Assembly (NCBI RefSeq): GCF_011745365.1
Contig: NW_024468912.1
Span: 1,736,001 to 1,800,000, forward strand
From: Cryphonectria parasitica EP155
Taxonomy: Eukaryota > Ascomycota > Sordariomycetes > Diaporthales > Cryphonectriaceae
Reading direction: 5' to 3'
DNA length: 64,000 nucleotides
The notes beneath the pieces are model-generated. The model had not been told where the DNA came from. It made no database searches and worked only from the letters and a program-made list of their open reading frames with translations. This document shows positions 11,409 to 23,346 of this stretch, in pieces; position 1 is the first letter of the stretch; the number at the start of each line of letters is the position of its first letter. Made by a program: the position numbers and the translations under genes.

Positions 11409-14389
11409 GGTGGGCGCGAGTTGGATGGTGGGGTGTTGCGCCCACTTCGTAGGGGAGGATCGCTCAAGCAGATTGTGGTAAACTAAAGCTGCCAGAGAAA
11501 GTATTGAAAAGAGAGGTCAACGTGAGAGTGGGAAGAGAGAATGGAAATATTACAGGAGGAGAATGGGCGGGCCATTGAAGACAACACCAGAGGTGGTTTA
11601 AAGGTGAAGAAAGTGGGAATGTGGCCTTTACTATTTACGTCTTTGTCGGTATTCTGGAAAGCTCCCCAAAGAGGACAAGTTTTCTGACCCAGAGCACCCC
11701 TGTTTTGGTACCTAGGTCTTGAGAATGGTGTACCATAGCGGGCAAAGCTGGGCCAAGAGGTACTTCAGCATGTCTGAGCCTCATACTGAAATCAGCTAGG
11801 TGTCCACTACACACGTTGTGACCCTGATCTGGTCCCGGTCTAGCGCTGAAGTTTAGATCAACCTCAAGACATCTGTTTACCATGGCACTGGTACTTAACA
11901 GTACGCAGCATGTTTGCTGTAATGATTTGCATGGAACAAAAATTGAAGACCAAGGACAACTTGCAGCCAGTTTTCATGCCATATTATAGTTCGCATTGCT
12001 ATGAGAACCCTGGCATTTAATCTACACAAAGAGGATTTAGAGCATAAATCGTAGTTTAATAATGAATGTCCTAGCCGCTATTCCTCCAGGTTGCAATATG
12101 ATGGATGCTGCATAGAAGGAACCTGGAAAGGACAGATAAGTGACTCAACCTTTTGGACATCACCCACAACGATGATGGCAATCATGTCCGAGAAGATCAG
12201 CTGCTGACTTCCCTTCGTCATGGAACACTGCAGTGTCTTACCAAGATCTGTATGCAATGCTTTATTACCCTAAATCTAAAGTGAGCTTCTGCCCCCAGTG
12301 CTTACCCAATCGTAGACGGAGTCTGTCAAACATATCAAAGACATCGTGTGAGAGATGGATGCAAATGAGTGGATAAACAAGAAGGAACAACAATGACAAT
12401 ATGACAAAAAGAGAGCGGTATGCAAAATTCCGGTCTAGGGCGACGAATTTGACCCAGTTCTACCTAACGTGGGGATTCTTTAGTTCTAAATTTCGATCAG
12501 ACATGCCGAAACTCGGCACCGCACAAGATGTGGTGTCATTTTGATCTATTTCTAACAAGAGTCAGAGAACCACGTTCCTCACATGCCAGGAGCTTCCAAA
12601 GACGGCGATGCCGATACCAAGATCAAATCGTGGTTTCCTCGTGCCACTCATAGTTGTCCTTGCTTGCGGAGCAGACTATGAATCGACGAAAACCCCATGT
12701 CCGTGGCTCAGGCTTGCTTAAGCTGTATAAGCCTTGCGATGAGATCTGAATTAACAACCCGTCGAACCTCACCTGAACCTGCTTCATATGGAGACGTGGG
12801 CGACGTTTGGATGTTCGGTTTGGCGGAAAGCTCCGCCTTGCGCAATGCGAGATCTCAGTGGACACATCAGTTGACTTGTAGATTTACTGTGTAGCAATGA
12901 GTACTGCACGCCTGCGAACTCCATCAGCGCGCAGTATCGGCCGCCAGCGAAATACTGTACATGTGATAATTCCCACCCACCTCAAGTGCTGAGACAGTGT
13001 ACATTTAGTAGGATATCAGCGTCATACCGCTGCACGTTGCCATGAACATCCTGCTTTCCCAATTCGGCCTCTCTTTTCAAAGATGGTTGCGACATGAGGA
13101 TTTCATGGCAACTCCACCTCATCGGTAGTAGTCCAGACGACGATATTGTCAGTGCTACGCCAAGTTTCTGTTAGAATGAGGCTGGTTCAATATCCAGAGT
13201 TCTTGTCTACGTGGCACACATGGTCGCAAAATAACATCCCCGTGTAGCACACCAAGCCAAGGACCTTCTGACTTTTACCATGCATAAATAGTCCTCATAA
13301 AGGTAATGCCTTCGTGAGGACCCATCCGTCGAGCACGTCACAGTGATGGGTACGGTACAAGTAAGGTTCAGATTGAAAGAAGGGATTGTAGATGCTGCAA
13401 AGACTCAAGAGATTTGGCTTGGCGCTGGCGGTGATCTTGGCTTTGATTAAGAAGTAATTTGGCCGGCGACGGGATTATGCGTGAATAATCTAGCCGGAAG
13501 AGCGGGATCAAGGCATACATCTCCCACTGCCGTTTTTGCTCTTCCCAGGGTTCAGGACTGGGGTTTGAATTTTCGGGGGCTGCCGACAAAAATGTGCACG
13601 GTTCTTTGGTTCAGCAGATCTTTCATAGGGGAGATGAAGAAGAGCAAAGGTTTAAAATGGGTGCCAGTCCATCCGGCATTATCATTGGAGAGGCACAAGC
13701 CGCGTCGCGCGCCACGCTCTACGCGAGATGCTCCTGGCGAATGGGAAGCTGTGGTGCAGGGGACTAACATACCTCGTTGGTGGGTAGGTGGGGGGCAACG
13801 ACGTTTGTATCACTGCTGCTAACTATCGTGAGATGGTACATCGCAGTAGTCAGGGGGAGACGAGCTTGCCGAAATGGGCGTGTCGTATCTGGCAGTCGTC
13901 GAATGACAGGAGCGAGATTGATAGCTCCAATCTTTGGCAGGTGTGGTAGAAGGTGTCGCCCTGTCCAGCAGTGAGTGAAAGGTGCGCTTCACAGTGGAAC
14001 ACCCCTACCGTCGCCCACTCCCGCGGACCCAGGGAGCCAAGGCACAGGCCTGCGAGACCCTAAAGTCCCCCAACCCCAGTGACAGCTGACTGCAGGACTT
14101 GCTTGACCGCTGGACCACTGAGCACCCAAAATTTCATTAGGCTACGGTCAAAGCACACCAACAAACCCCACACCACCCTTGCAAGGTTGAGGAGCAACGT
14201 GCAACGATCTGATTTCCAGACCCTAAACACAACTTCCCATCCCATCCTCACCGTCGTGCCGCTCTTGATACTTGACGACCTGCCAACCCTGCCCACCAGC
14301 TCCTTTTTTCTTCCTCCCTTCTTTTCTGTTGTCAGTTGCATCCATCCACATCACAGTCTATCTTGCGTCGCTGAGCTGTCATCGCAATC
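11409..14389. other. Long intergenic region between divergent LHS1 and alpha-tubulin genes
   Basis: About 3 kb of shared upstream sequence for two divergent housekeeping genes. No coding frame with domain signal, no tRNA-like A/B boxes and no repeat array was seen. The last ~100 bases before 14390 are C/T-rich (ttttttcttcctcccttctt near 14306), as expected for a highly expressed fungal gene. A small or non-coding transcript in 12-13.9 kb cannot be excluded. Confidence 0.5.
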
Positions 14390-16321
14390 ATGCGTGAGAT
14401 TATCAGCGTCAACGGTGAGCTTTGCCCTCTCCTTTTTCCGTCACGCGTCTCTCCGCCTTGTCCCTCACCAAGAGACCGCCCCCTGCAGGCTGATCTTCAC
14501 CCCGCGATTCCTTCTGATAATGAATGCGTATTGATTCTTCTTCCATCTTCTAGTCGGCCAGGCTGGTTGCCAGATCGCCAACTCGTGCTGGGAGGTAAGG
14601 TTTTGTCCTGAGCGTGTGTCGCAGAGATCTGCGCGTCGCCCGAGTTGTCCCGCCATCGTCAACATGTCAACAAATATCACCACGGGTCCCAACCATGCGA
14701 AACCACCCACCAAACGAACCCTCACTGACCCTTGATTTCTTTTCCTCTAGCTCTACTGTCTCGAGCACGGCATTCAGGTACGTTTCTAAGAATCTGAGAC
14801 CACCCCTTTCACTATGCGCTGGCTGTCACTAACGCGTTATCTCTTGCAGCCCGATGGATACCTGACCGAAGAGCGCAAGGCCGCTGACCCCGACTACGGC
14901 TTCAGCACCTTCTTCTCCGAGACTGGTATGTGTCTCTCCAGCTGACCCGCCCCTCGAAGAATCACCTCTGACGCGTTGAAAATTATACAGGCCAGGGCAA
15001 GTACGTCCCGCGAACCATCTACTGCGATCTCGAGCCCAACGTCGTCGACGAGGTCCGCACCGGTACCTACCGAAGCTTGTTCCACCCGGAGCATATGATC
15101 ACCGGCAAGGAGGATGCCTCCAACAACTACGCTCGCGGTCACTACACCGTCGGCAAGGAGCTTATCGATGGCGTCCTCGACAAGATCCGCCGCGTCGCCG
15201 ACAGCTGCGCTGGTCTCCAGGGATTCCTCGTCTTCCACTCCTTTGGTGGCGGTACCGGCTCTGGTTTCGGCGCCCTGCTGATGGAGCGCCTCTCCGTTGA
15301 CTACGGCAAGAAGAGCAAGCTGGAGTTCTGTGTCTACCCCGCGCCGCAGACCGCCACCTCCGTCGTCGAGCCCTACAACTCTATTCTCACTACACACACT
15401 ACTCTGGAGCACGCCGACTGCTCCTTCATGGTGGACAACGAGGCGATCTACGACATCTGCCGTCGCAACCTCGGTCTCGAGCGTCCTGACTACATCAACC
15501 TCAACCGCCTGATCGCTCAGGGTACGTCCTCCCTCGCACGCGCTGCACAGACTTTAGAACCTTGCTGACAAATGCATATATAGTCGTGTCTTCGATCACC
15601 GCCTCTCTGCGTTTCGATGGCTCCCTCAATGTTGACCTGAACGAGTTCCAGACCAACCTTGTCCCGTACCCTCGTATCCACTTCCCTCTGGTCGCCTACG
15701 CTCCTGTCATTTCTGCCGCCAAGGCTGCCCACGAAGCCAACTCGGTTCAGGAGATGACCATGTCTTGCTTCGAACCATACAACCAGATGGTCAAGTGCGA
15801 CCCCAGGAACGGAAAGTACATGGCCACCTGCTTGCTCTACCGCGGTGATGTTGTTCCCAAGGACGCCCACGCTGCGGTGGCCACCCTGAAGACCAAGCGC
15901 ACCATCCAGTTCGTCGACTGGTGCCCAACTGGCTTCAAGCTGGGTATCTGCTTCCAGGCCCCTGAGCAGGTCCCCAACGGTGATCTCGCCAAGGTCAACC
16001 GCGCTGTGTAAGCATTCCCCCCCCCCTCTCCTCCTCTCCCTCTCAAAGGGAATGCCCTGTCCGAGATGACGAAATGCTAATGACTTGCGTAGGTGCATGC
16101 TGTCCAACACGACTGCGATCGCCGAGGCTTGGTCCGCCCTGTCTTCCAAGTTCGATCTCATGTACTCCAAGCGCGCCTTCGTCCACTGGTATGTTGGTGA
16201 GGGTATGGAGGAGGGTGAATTCTCCGAGGCCCGGGAAGATCTCGCTGCTCTTGAGCGTGATTACGAGGAGGTTGCTGCGGACTCCATAGGTGACGAGGGC
16301 GACCTGGAGGCTGAGTACTAA
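14390..16321 (+). CDS. tubA: Alpha-tubulin (450 aa, 7 exons)
   Basis: Model join(14390..14414,14554..14594,14751..14777,14850..14925,14991..15521,15584..16007,16093..16321). Alpha subunit of the tubulin heterodimer that builds microtubules. Starts [16 protein letters not shown]; carries the GTP-binding glycine loop GGGTGSG at residues 142-148, the alpha-specific segments [18 protein letters not shown] and [11 protein letters not shown], and an acidic tail ending EAEY with the terminal tyrosine. Length 450 is standard. The first three coding exons are tiny (25, 41 and 27 nt), as often seen in fungal tubulin genes; all six introns are GT-AG and preserve frame. The residue aligned with animal Lys40 is Arg (Arg40, next to Lys41), so the usual acetylation site is not present. 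Fungi often have two alpha-tubulin genes; which paralogue this is cannot be decided from the window. Confidence 0.97.
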
Positions 16322-16898
16322 GCTGAGTTGGTAATGTTGCACTGGCCGTCTTGCGATTCATACCCATTTGACTTTACCTGGCTCCAGCCAAGCATCCTGC
16401 AGCACTTCTTCAAGCAAGGGTCTGTTTGGCGGGGACTATGGTAATCAGATGATGGTTTCTTTCTTTACTGCTAGAAGACGAGGCGAAGACTACCCGATTT
16501 TTAATCGTACCACCGAGATTGTATGAAACCAAAAAAATTACATACATTTATTGTACACAACTGCGCCATCCCGTGAAATCTCGACGTGCGCACGAAACAG
16601 TGCCGAGAGACTGAAATCAAGATCATGTTGCCTCAGGATAGTAGTACGCCGCCCATGGACATTGGTTCAATATCTAGGATTACGAGCACGGCACGTGCGT
16701 TGTCCTTGCGCATGGACAAGTCCTTCCCTGACTTGACAGATACAACTCCCTTGGTCAAGCGTCGCTAGGATTATTGCGTGAGAATACTTTGGTTCACGGA
16801 GAAGTCGATAGGAAAATGGCAAGGAGGGCTGGCTGTCGGAAATGATTAAGCCGCATTCATGAATTTCTAACCCGAAGTTCACTAACAGTGAGATTGCT
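16322..16898. other. Intergenic between tail-to-tail genes
   Basis: Contains the 3' untranslated regions of alpha-tubulin (+) and the membrane-protein gene (-). Nothing else seen. Confidence 0.6.
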
Positions 16899-18122
16899 TT
16901 AGGCAGTCCTCGTCTTGGTCCTAGGACCTTGTTCAAAATCCTCTTTCCACGACCAGACACCTGCCATGGCAGCCCCAGGACCTGTGAGAACAGCAAGACC
17001 TAATACAATGAATGCGTTTTTAGCGAGCTGATTAGCTCCTCCTGTCTGTCCGGCGGTGTTTTTGCGTTGTACGTCCCCTATCACAACAACACAACCCAGC
17101 AAGCACGCGGCATAGACAGCCCACCAGTCCCATTGGAAGATGTAATGCAAGCCAGTCGTCAAGCTATCCTTCCACAGCCGGCGCTCTGGTACAAAGACAC
17201 GGTAGAGAGACACTTGCGGGTCGAGTGACGAGTAACACGAGAGCAGCACGTAAAAATGCACCAAGGCTGAGACACCGAACGCAACCACATACGTCCGCTG
17301 AAGATGGCGGGCAACAGACAGGCCCTTGGAGGTCCGGTCGTTCACCAAGACAGAGAGCAGTGGTATGGCCATGCTGACGACGACGGGCGAGACCTGCCAG
17401 TATGCAATCACTCCCTGCTTCAGCCAAGGGTCGCTCTGCGGAAGGTACATGACGAGCGTGGGAAGCAGGTAGAAGAAGACCGCCGAGGGCAAAATGATTT
17501 TTGCCTTGTTCATGGGGACTTCGTCTGACTCTTTGTGCGGCTGCTCGGAGGCAGATGAAAAGACCCAGGCGGCGTAGTACCAGGGGACCACGGCCGCGCC
17601 GGCGACCGTCTGATAGAAAATAGCCCAGGTTCCCGGGCTATAACATGAAAAAAAAATCACCAGATGGGTTAGGATCTCTGAAATAGTTTCCTCCCGTTGT
17701 TCTCTTTCGCCTTTCCTTTTTTTTTTTTTTCTTCTTCCTTTTTGGGCTCATAAGCAGACTCACAAACTAAATGATTTTCGTGCATTTCGCGGTCGGTACG
17801 CCTCGATGTTCCATATGCAGAGGAAGCTGAAAAAGTTGAGGAGAAAGTGTAGCTGCTGCAGCCTGACAGCTGGGTCGAGGCCTAGCGGCCCGGCGGCGAA
17901 GGCCAAAACAAGGAAAGATAAAATATGGTCCAGGAGTCCGATGCCAGTGTAGCTGGTCCTCAGGGCAGATCCGTCACCGAGCTTGGCGGTCTCGACTTGC
18001 TGTTCGAAAGCAATAGGAACATCGTTCATGGACGGCTCTATCCGCATGAGCCACAGCCCTGCACACCCAAGGGTCGTGAAGAGTAGAGCCCATAGATGGT
18101 TGTTTTGGCGGGGAGGCACCAT
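16899..18122 (-). CDS. Polytopic membrane protein of unknown function (365 aa, about 9 TM segments)
   Basis: Model complement(join(16899..17637,17764..18122)). The single 126-nt intron is GT-AG with a CTAAC branch site, and the splice restores PGTWAIFYQTVAGAAVVPWY. About nine hydrophobic segments can be seen across the protein, starting with HLWALLFTTLGCAGLWLM near the N terminus, which may act as a signal anchor. Distinctive positions are QLHFLLNFFSF, an Asn-Ile-Glu-Ala-Tyr-Arg turn after TM3, and QWDWWAVYAA in TM8. The layout is loosely like small integral membrane proteins that accompany fungal secondary-metabolite genes, but no such cluster is nearby, so I give no function. ATG 18122 is the first in-frame ATG. 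It lies tail-to-tail with alpha-tubulin. Confidence 0.82.
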
Positions 18123-18986
18123 CTTGAGCCACACCAAGTGGCGCTGGTTTGTAGATGAACGGACGACTAGAGAAGGGTTGCCACAGAGAGAGAGAGAGAG
18201 AGAGGTCTTGTCCCTTGGTTGTGCAAGTACAAAAACAAAAACAAAAACAAAGGCGACCTGGAGGAACAGACGACAGTCTTATGCAGTGGGCGGGTCTCGG
18301 AAATAGAAAATGATAGGATCCTCTATCTCTTGAGGGACATCTGTTTTTTTTTGGAGAGAGTGGTTGGGTGTTGTGTTAGTGCTGACACGAGGGAGCTGGG
18401 GCTCATTAAGAGGGAAATCCAAATCCCTAGGGACTGTTTGGTTAGTGCATTCTATTAGGCAATATTGGTAGTAGTTGTCGCCATATCCGAGAGTGGCTCT
18501 CGCCAAGCAAAATACATCCGGCTGGACAACGGCAAAGGCAACGGCAGACATCATGACAAAATTCACTCGTGAAAGAGCGGCCCTTGGGGGAAAACATGCC
18601 GCTGCGTGGCATGGGCATGTGAATGAAGATGTTCGTGAGATGCAAGAGAATCGGGTAAATCGGGACGTGTCGAACCCTCTTTGGTGGAGTACCAGACTTT
18701 CCACTAAACCTTAGCCAAACTTCCTTAGTCGAAGGCTGTGCATGTCTCTCAGCTGCTTGGAGCCAGTCCTCGTCGTTCAATCCTTCAAGATCTCGTATCA
18801 TGATCCATCCCATTCCTATGCCGTTTCCCGTTCATCCGATAATTGAGATGGCACACCCATGTTCCCAGAGCCGACCACTGGTTTCGACTAAATAAGAACT
18901 TTACACCGCCAGATTTCCCCACGGCATCGAGCCCGTCAGACCATGGGGAAAGAGAGAGAGAGAGAGAGAGAGAGGAAGGAGAAAAT
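18123..18986. other. Intergenic with simple repeats
   Basis: Upstream region of the membrane-protein gene and 3' flank of the DUF3712 gene. Contains (GA)n near 18187-18204, about four ACAAAA units at 18228-18250, and a second (GA)n at about 18951-18974. No coding frame recognised. Confidence 0.6.
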
Positions 18987-19214
18987 TCAACCTCCAAAAT
19001 CAGAAACCGGTACGGTGGAGTACATTGTGGTGTTGTCGAGTACTGCTTCTACGTAGGGGATATGCTGACCATTGATTAGACAGCTGTTCCCGGTGATAGC
19101 CATGACCAGGGTCGCATCGGATCCATTGCCTGACGCATTTGCCATGATAGTATTGTCTATCCCGAGTTAGAATAGTGGATCTTGTGAAGTTCGGAAGGGG
19201 AGAGAGAGAGAGAG

Positions 19215-19256
<42 letters not shown>

Positions 19257-20557
19257 GCAGACACGCTTCCGAGAGAGAGCCGAGGGAAGGATGTTGTCAC
19301 AGAAGAGGGGGGGGGGGGGGGTTGGACGGCACCTACAGTTGGCAAGCATCGTGTTCATGTCCATGATGCCTGTAAATGGGAAAGTGTTATTGCCCTGGTA
19401 GAGTGTTGCGTCTGAGATGCTCATGTTTCCGATTATGATATTTGCAATGGCCGCGTTGAAGATGAGCTCTCCAAACTCGATGGCTACCGTGCCAGGATTT
19501 CTATAATAAAATCACAAGTTGCTTCTCAGCAAGTGCCAGATAAATAACACAAAATAACAAAGGCGGGACGGTAATATCTCCACGTACGGAATTGTGACGT
19601 TGCCAATCAGGTTGCTTCCATCGGCTTCTGGAGTACCGAGAATGTCGGAAGAGTCGACCGCAAAGCCTTGCAATTGATTCAGGCCAGCAATCGTCACAGT
19701 CTTCTTGATGGAAACCGGCGCAGACAAAGCACCAAAGTGAAGCCTTGTCGAGCCATGGAAGCTGAGTTCGGTCGTCACGCCGTAACTGTACGATAATGAA
19801 TTGCTATGATGAGCCGATGCACGTTCATGATGCCATGCTACACGTCAAAGAGAAATTCAGAAAGGAGGATTCCTTACAAGGTCGTGTTCAGCCACTTCTC
19901 CAACTCCGTGTAGTTGGTGACTGGCGAAGTGGAAGCGATTGATATGTCCGTCGACCCTTTCAGTTCCTGTTCTGGGAGTGTTACGTATGTGTAGGGATAG
20001 TACCCTTCGGTGAAAGCGTTATACAAGGACAGGTTGAAGGACTCCATGCGGGCACTTATGCTTCCTGGAGCCTTGAAGACAGTGCTGAAACTGAACTGCA
20101 ACTCTGTCGCAGAATATGCCCCAATAGTGGCATTCAGGATTGGAAGGTCTGTCTTGTTGATCATGTCCTGGATGACGGCTGGTATGATCTTGAGGAACCT
20201 GTGTGCTTATGAGCTGGGTGATCCTTATTATGTTCCACCATTGACGGGGCGTCATGTCAAGCGGCGAGCGTGTCGTCGTGGGTATTAAAAGTGTGGAACG
20301 TACAGGCATGGCAAGAAAATTGCAAGAAACACGATGACCCCGATGAGCCACCACCACCAACGCCTGGCACAGTGGCGGCGGACTCTTTGCCGTTTGCCAA
20401 GGAACTTTGGTTTGGTTTGGGAATCCTCAACTTGCTCCAATTCGGGACCCTTCTCCTCGCTATTTGTCGAGGCATGTTGATGAAGGTCCATGCCATTGGT
20501 CGCGATGGCCGCCTCCTTGTTGAGGCCAGACGAGGCGTGGGCTTTGCTGTCGGCCAT
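18987..20557 (-). CDS. DUF3712-type membrane-anchored protein (368 aa, 5 exons)
   Basis: Model complement(join(18987..19156,19337..19500,19588..19785,19878..20198,20304..20557)). Topology: a polar N-terminal cytoplasmic tail of ~65 residues ending in a basic/aromatic stretch (RRHCARRWWWW), one TM helix (LIGVIVFLAIFLPCL), then ~280 residues outside the cytosol rich in N-glycosylation sequons. The outer part repeats short beta-type segments such as LPILNATIGAYSATELQFSF, VTIAGLNQLQGF and IANIIIGNMSISDATLYQGN. This matches the fungal DUF3712 architecture, which resembles LEA-2/tubular lipid-binding folds; its role is not established, and a lipid-binding or membrane/wall-interface function is inference. 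All four GT-AG introns keep frame. The last intron (180 nt) holds a large composite microsatellite. The final exon was identified from continuity of the beta-rich pattern (TIMANASGNGSDATLVMAI) to a TGA at 18987. Confidence 0.88.
19157..19336 (-). repeat. Composite microsatellite inside intron 4 of the DUF3712 gene
   Basis: On the + strand: (AG)9 at 19201-19218, (TG)18 at 19219-19254, and a run of about 15 G at 19307-19321. In the transcript these read poly-C just after the donor, then (CA)18 and (CT)9 before the acceptor. Coordinates given are the whole intron. Confidence 0.95.
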
Positions 20558-22275
20558 GTCGTCTGCTTTAAACGGTCAAGAAAAATATGGCATCACGCGT
20601 CAGGTTTACTTGCGCGCCTCTGGATGTTTGAACCTATATATTTGGGAATCCAAACGGGTTTGCAGAGGTACCTAGGTAGTTACCAAATGCCAAACAGCAT
20701 ATGATGCGGCCCCCGCTGGGGACTTAACCACCTTCCGAAATTGCGAGGCACTATCACCCGCGGCACACACTCCTCCCTCTCAGCACAAGTATCGACCTGC
20801 CACAGCAGCAAAAAGGATGTCTGCCCAGTCCCCATGTACCGTAACTCATGGTCCTGCTGCTCGCTACCCAAAAGCTGCCTCGGTCGAGGAGAGAAATTGC
20901 TAGTCTTGCAGTCTAAGTCAAGCGCAGCCATCTTACTGGATGGATGTAGCAATCACAAGAACATCGTGAGGCAGGCTTTTTTCCTGAGGAGACTTCCTGC
21001 ATACCACCATACCAGTGTACACCACACACAACAAAGGCGTAAATCAGAGGCCGTTCGGGAGACCAGTGATGGCCCGATTCGTCGATGCGCACGCAAGGTG
21101 TGATACCCCGGTGCAGCACTTCCTGACGTGTCAGCCAGTCAGGCCGATCTAGTGCCTGATGTGGGAACTTCAATGCAACGAGGTTGCACATGCGTGTCTC
21201 TTGTGGCAAATCACGTCTCGGGGAGATACGCTGTAACGAATCGAAAAGAAGAAAAAAGTCCTCGTATTGACAACATGATTGAGCCGCAGCAATCATTTGC
21301 ACCTCGGAAATCCTCCGATTCGCATTGGATTGCCGAAGAAAGCAGGCTTGCAGAATTCTCGTTGCATTTCGGAATCCGGACCATAGGTATGGGAGCAGCT
21401 TCTCCTTTGGTCCAGCTGATGTCTCGCCGTCTTCATCCGCGCAGTCTATGCCCGGTTTCGTGGCAGTGGACTGCGCCGAGATCCGTCTGTCCGGCACTCA
21501 AGCATGCATGAGCGGATGCTTAATTAAAGTGCAAGTTCCTGCTCAAGGAAATACTACGGCAATATCAACATGGTCTCGGTATAGATCTCGTCCTGTCCAC
21601 TCATCATAATTAAGTATATGGCGTGATGTTGCTCCTGTGTTTCAAAGAAGAAGCAGCTGAGCGACGCACTGCATCAATTACGCCTGCAATAATTACGGGC
21701 GATTCGAGAATATTCGCTGTCGATAAGGAATACTCTGTGGCGTGCGTTTTATAATTATATGCTATGAATCTCTCTGTGCTTCGAGTTCATAAACACAAAA
21801 TGAGATGATTATATCCACATTTCAGGCAGAGCAATACAGTTCTGGCTACCCGAAGCTCGTCAGGTCCTGCAGAAAGGCATGTATTGATGTCAACGATAGC
21901 AAAGAGCAGAAATTATTATTACACTGAACGACGTATTACTTTGGCGCTATGGTTTTCAATGAAGTTCATATCACATTGAAGAGTAATTACGGAATTCGTT
22001 ACATATATGATCAACTGTTGACAATCCATCATATCGATTAATGATTTTGATCCTTGGTAATCCTGTTGCGCTAATTCCTGAGACCCACGTGTCTTTAGGT
22101 CCATCAGCGCTTTGGAGGACCAAGCAAACATCAAGTTCCATTGCTCAGTTGTGACTCAGAGGACCCAAACCAAACATCCTTCATTGCAGCTTGAACTAAG
22201 CTCGCCCGCTGCCAGCCTCAATACGAGGTCCCATTAACCATTCTCAGCTGCAACCTCCATGCGGCTCGATGCGTT
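20558..22275. other. Long divergent intergenic region
   Basis: Shared upstream sequence of the DUF3712 gene (-) and the deaminase gene (+). A 194-codon open frame on the - strand (20913-21497) shows no domain, no repeat of coding features and no splice partner, so it is not called. The segment from about 21600 to 22050 is visibly more AT-rich than its surroundings. Confidence 0.5.
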
Positions 22276-23346
22276 ATGTCAAGCCAGAAGACAGCCCCAG
22301 ACCAGCCCACTATCGACGCGAGGACCTGGCTCCGCGCCCTGCCCAAATGTGAACTTCATCTACATCTTGAGGGCACGGTGACACCCGAAACCCTCGTGGT
22401 GCTCTCAGCCCGCCACGACAGCGAGCCCCTGCGTCTCGAAGACGTCCGCGAGCTCTACAAATACAAGGATTTCGCGCACTTCCTTAAAACCTTCACGCTG
22501 GTATGCGACCGCCTCCTCACGCCGGACGACTACGCACTTGTCGCGCGTGAGATGGTACGCGACCTCGCAGGGCAAGGCGTCGTCCACGCAGAGGTGTACG
22601 TGGCGTGGGGAAACATCATGAGGTGGAAGCCTGACCTCCAGGTCGAGGACGTCATGCGGGCCTTGGAAGACGCTGTGGCCGGCATTGAGGACCAGACAGG
22701 GACCACGCCTCCGTCGATACTGTGGATCGCGGATGCGAGTCGGCAGTGGGGCAGTGAGCACGTGGGCGAGGTATTCCGGCTGGCAGCGCGTCTGAGAGAA
22801 CAGGTTCCGAGTGTTGTCGGGGTGGGCATAGGTGGCGATGAGGCTGGCGGACCTATGGAGTGGTTCCATGAGGTGTATGCGGAAGCCAAGAAGGCTGGCC
22901 TGAGACTGACTGCTCATGCTGGTGAAGCTACCGGTGCGGTCCAGGGACCGAATGAGATCCGGACGGCACTAAAAATGGGCGTAGAGAGGGTCGGACATGG
23001 GCTGGCAGCGCAGTACGATCAAGATTTGATGGCAATATTGGCTAGAACACGCGTGCCTCTAGAGATCAACATAATGTCAAATGTTTTGACAGGCTGCTGC
23101 CTGTCGGTCCAAGAGCACCCGTTGCCAATGTTTCTTGACAACGGAATTCTATGCACCATCAACTCCGATGATCCGGCGATGTTTGGGTCTCAATGTCTCG
23201 ACGAGTATGTGTTGATATACGAGAAGCTTGGTCTGAGCTTGGAAGATTTGAGAAGTCTAGCAAGAAATTCCGTTACTGCTAGCTTTCTTAGAGAAGAAGC
23301 AAAGAGGAAGATTCTAGCGGATATCACGAATCATAGTATTACTTGA
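22276..23346 (+). CDS. Adenosine/adenine deaminase family enzyme (356 aa, intronless)
   Basis: Metal-dependent purine deaminase of the amidohydrolase superfamily (adenosine/AMP/adenine deaminase branch). All active-site motifs are visible: HLHLEG (metal ligands His28 and His30), TAHAGE (His214 ligand, catalytic Glu217), VGHG (His241) and NSDDP (metal-ligand Asp298 or 299). Length ~350 fits monofunctional deaminases. The SDDPAMFG form resembles adenine deaminase (fungal Aah1 has SDDPAYFG) more than classical adenosine deaminase, but Aah1-type enzymes usually read HHLHLEG where this has ELHLHLEG. The substrate (adenosine, adenine or a methylated or modified purine) therefore cannot be settled here. 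Start is the first in-frame ATG, and the protein begins with a short polar tail before the TIM-barrel. It is convergent with the dehydrogenase gene to its right. Lack of introns and the bacterial-like motif mix leave open horizontal origin. Confidence 0.9.
   Translation: MSSQKTAPDQPTIDARTWLRALPKCELHLHLEGTVTPETLVVLSARHDSEPLRLEDVRELYKYKDFAHFLKTFTLVCDRLLTPDDYALVAREMVRDLAGQGVVHAEVYVAWGNIMRWKPDLQVEDVMRALEDAVAGIEDQTGTTPPSILWIADASRQWGSEHVGEVFRLAARLREQVPSVVGVGIGGDEAGGPMEWFHEVYAEAKKAGLRLTAHAGEATGAVQGPNEIRTALKMGVERVGHGLAAQYDQDLMAILARTRVPLEINIMSNVLTGCCLSVQEHPLPMFLDNGILCTINSDDPAMFGSQCLDEYVLIYEKLGLSLEDLRSLARNSVTASFLREEAKRKILADITNHSIT

Noticed and set aside
11500..11540. Possible UPR element (gaggtcaacgtgag) upstream of LHS1
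   Set aside because: Resembles ACGT-core bZIP sites but with an extra base against the usual TGACGTG; not distinguishable from chance without a motif scan.
20913..21497. 194-codon open frame in an intergenic region
   Set aside because: No domain, poor codon use, no splice partner and no signal peptide or other coding mark.
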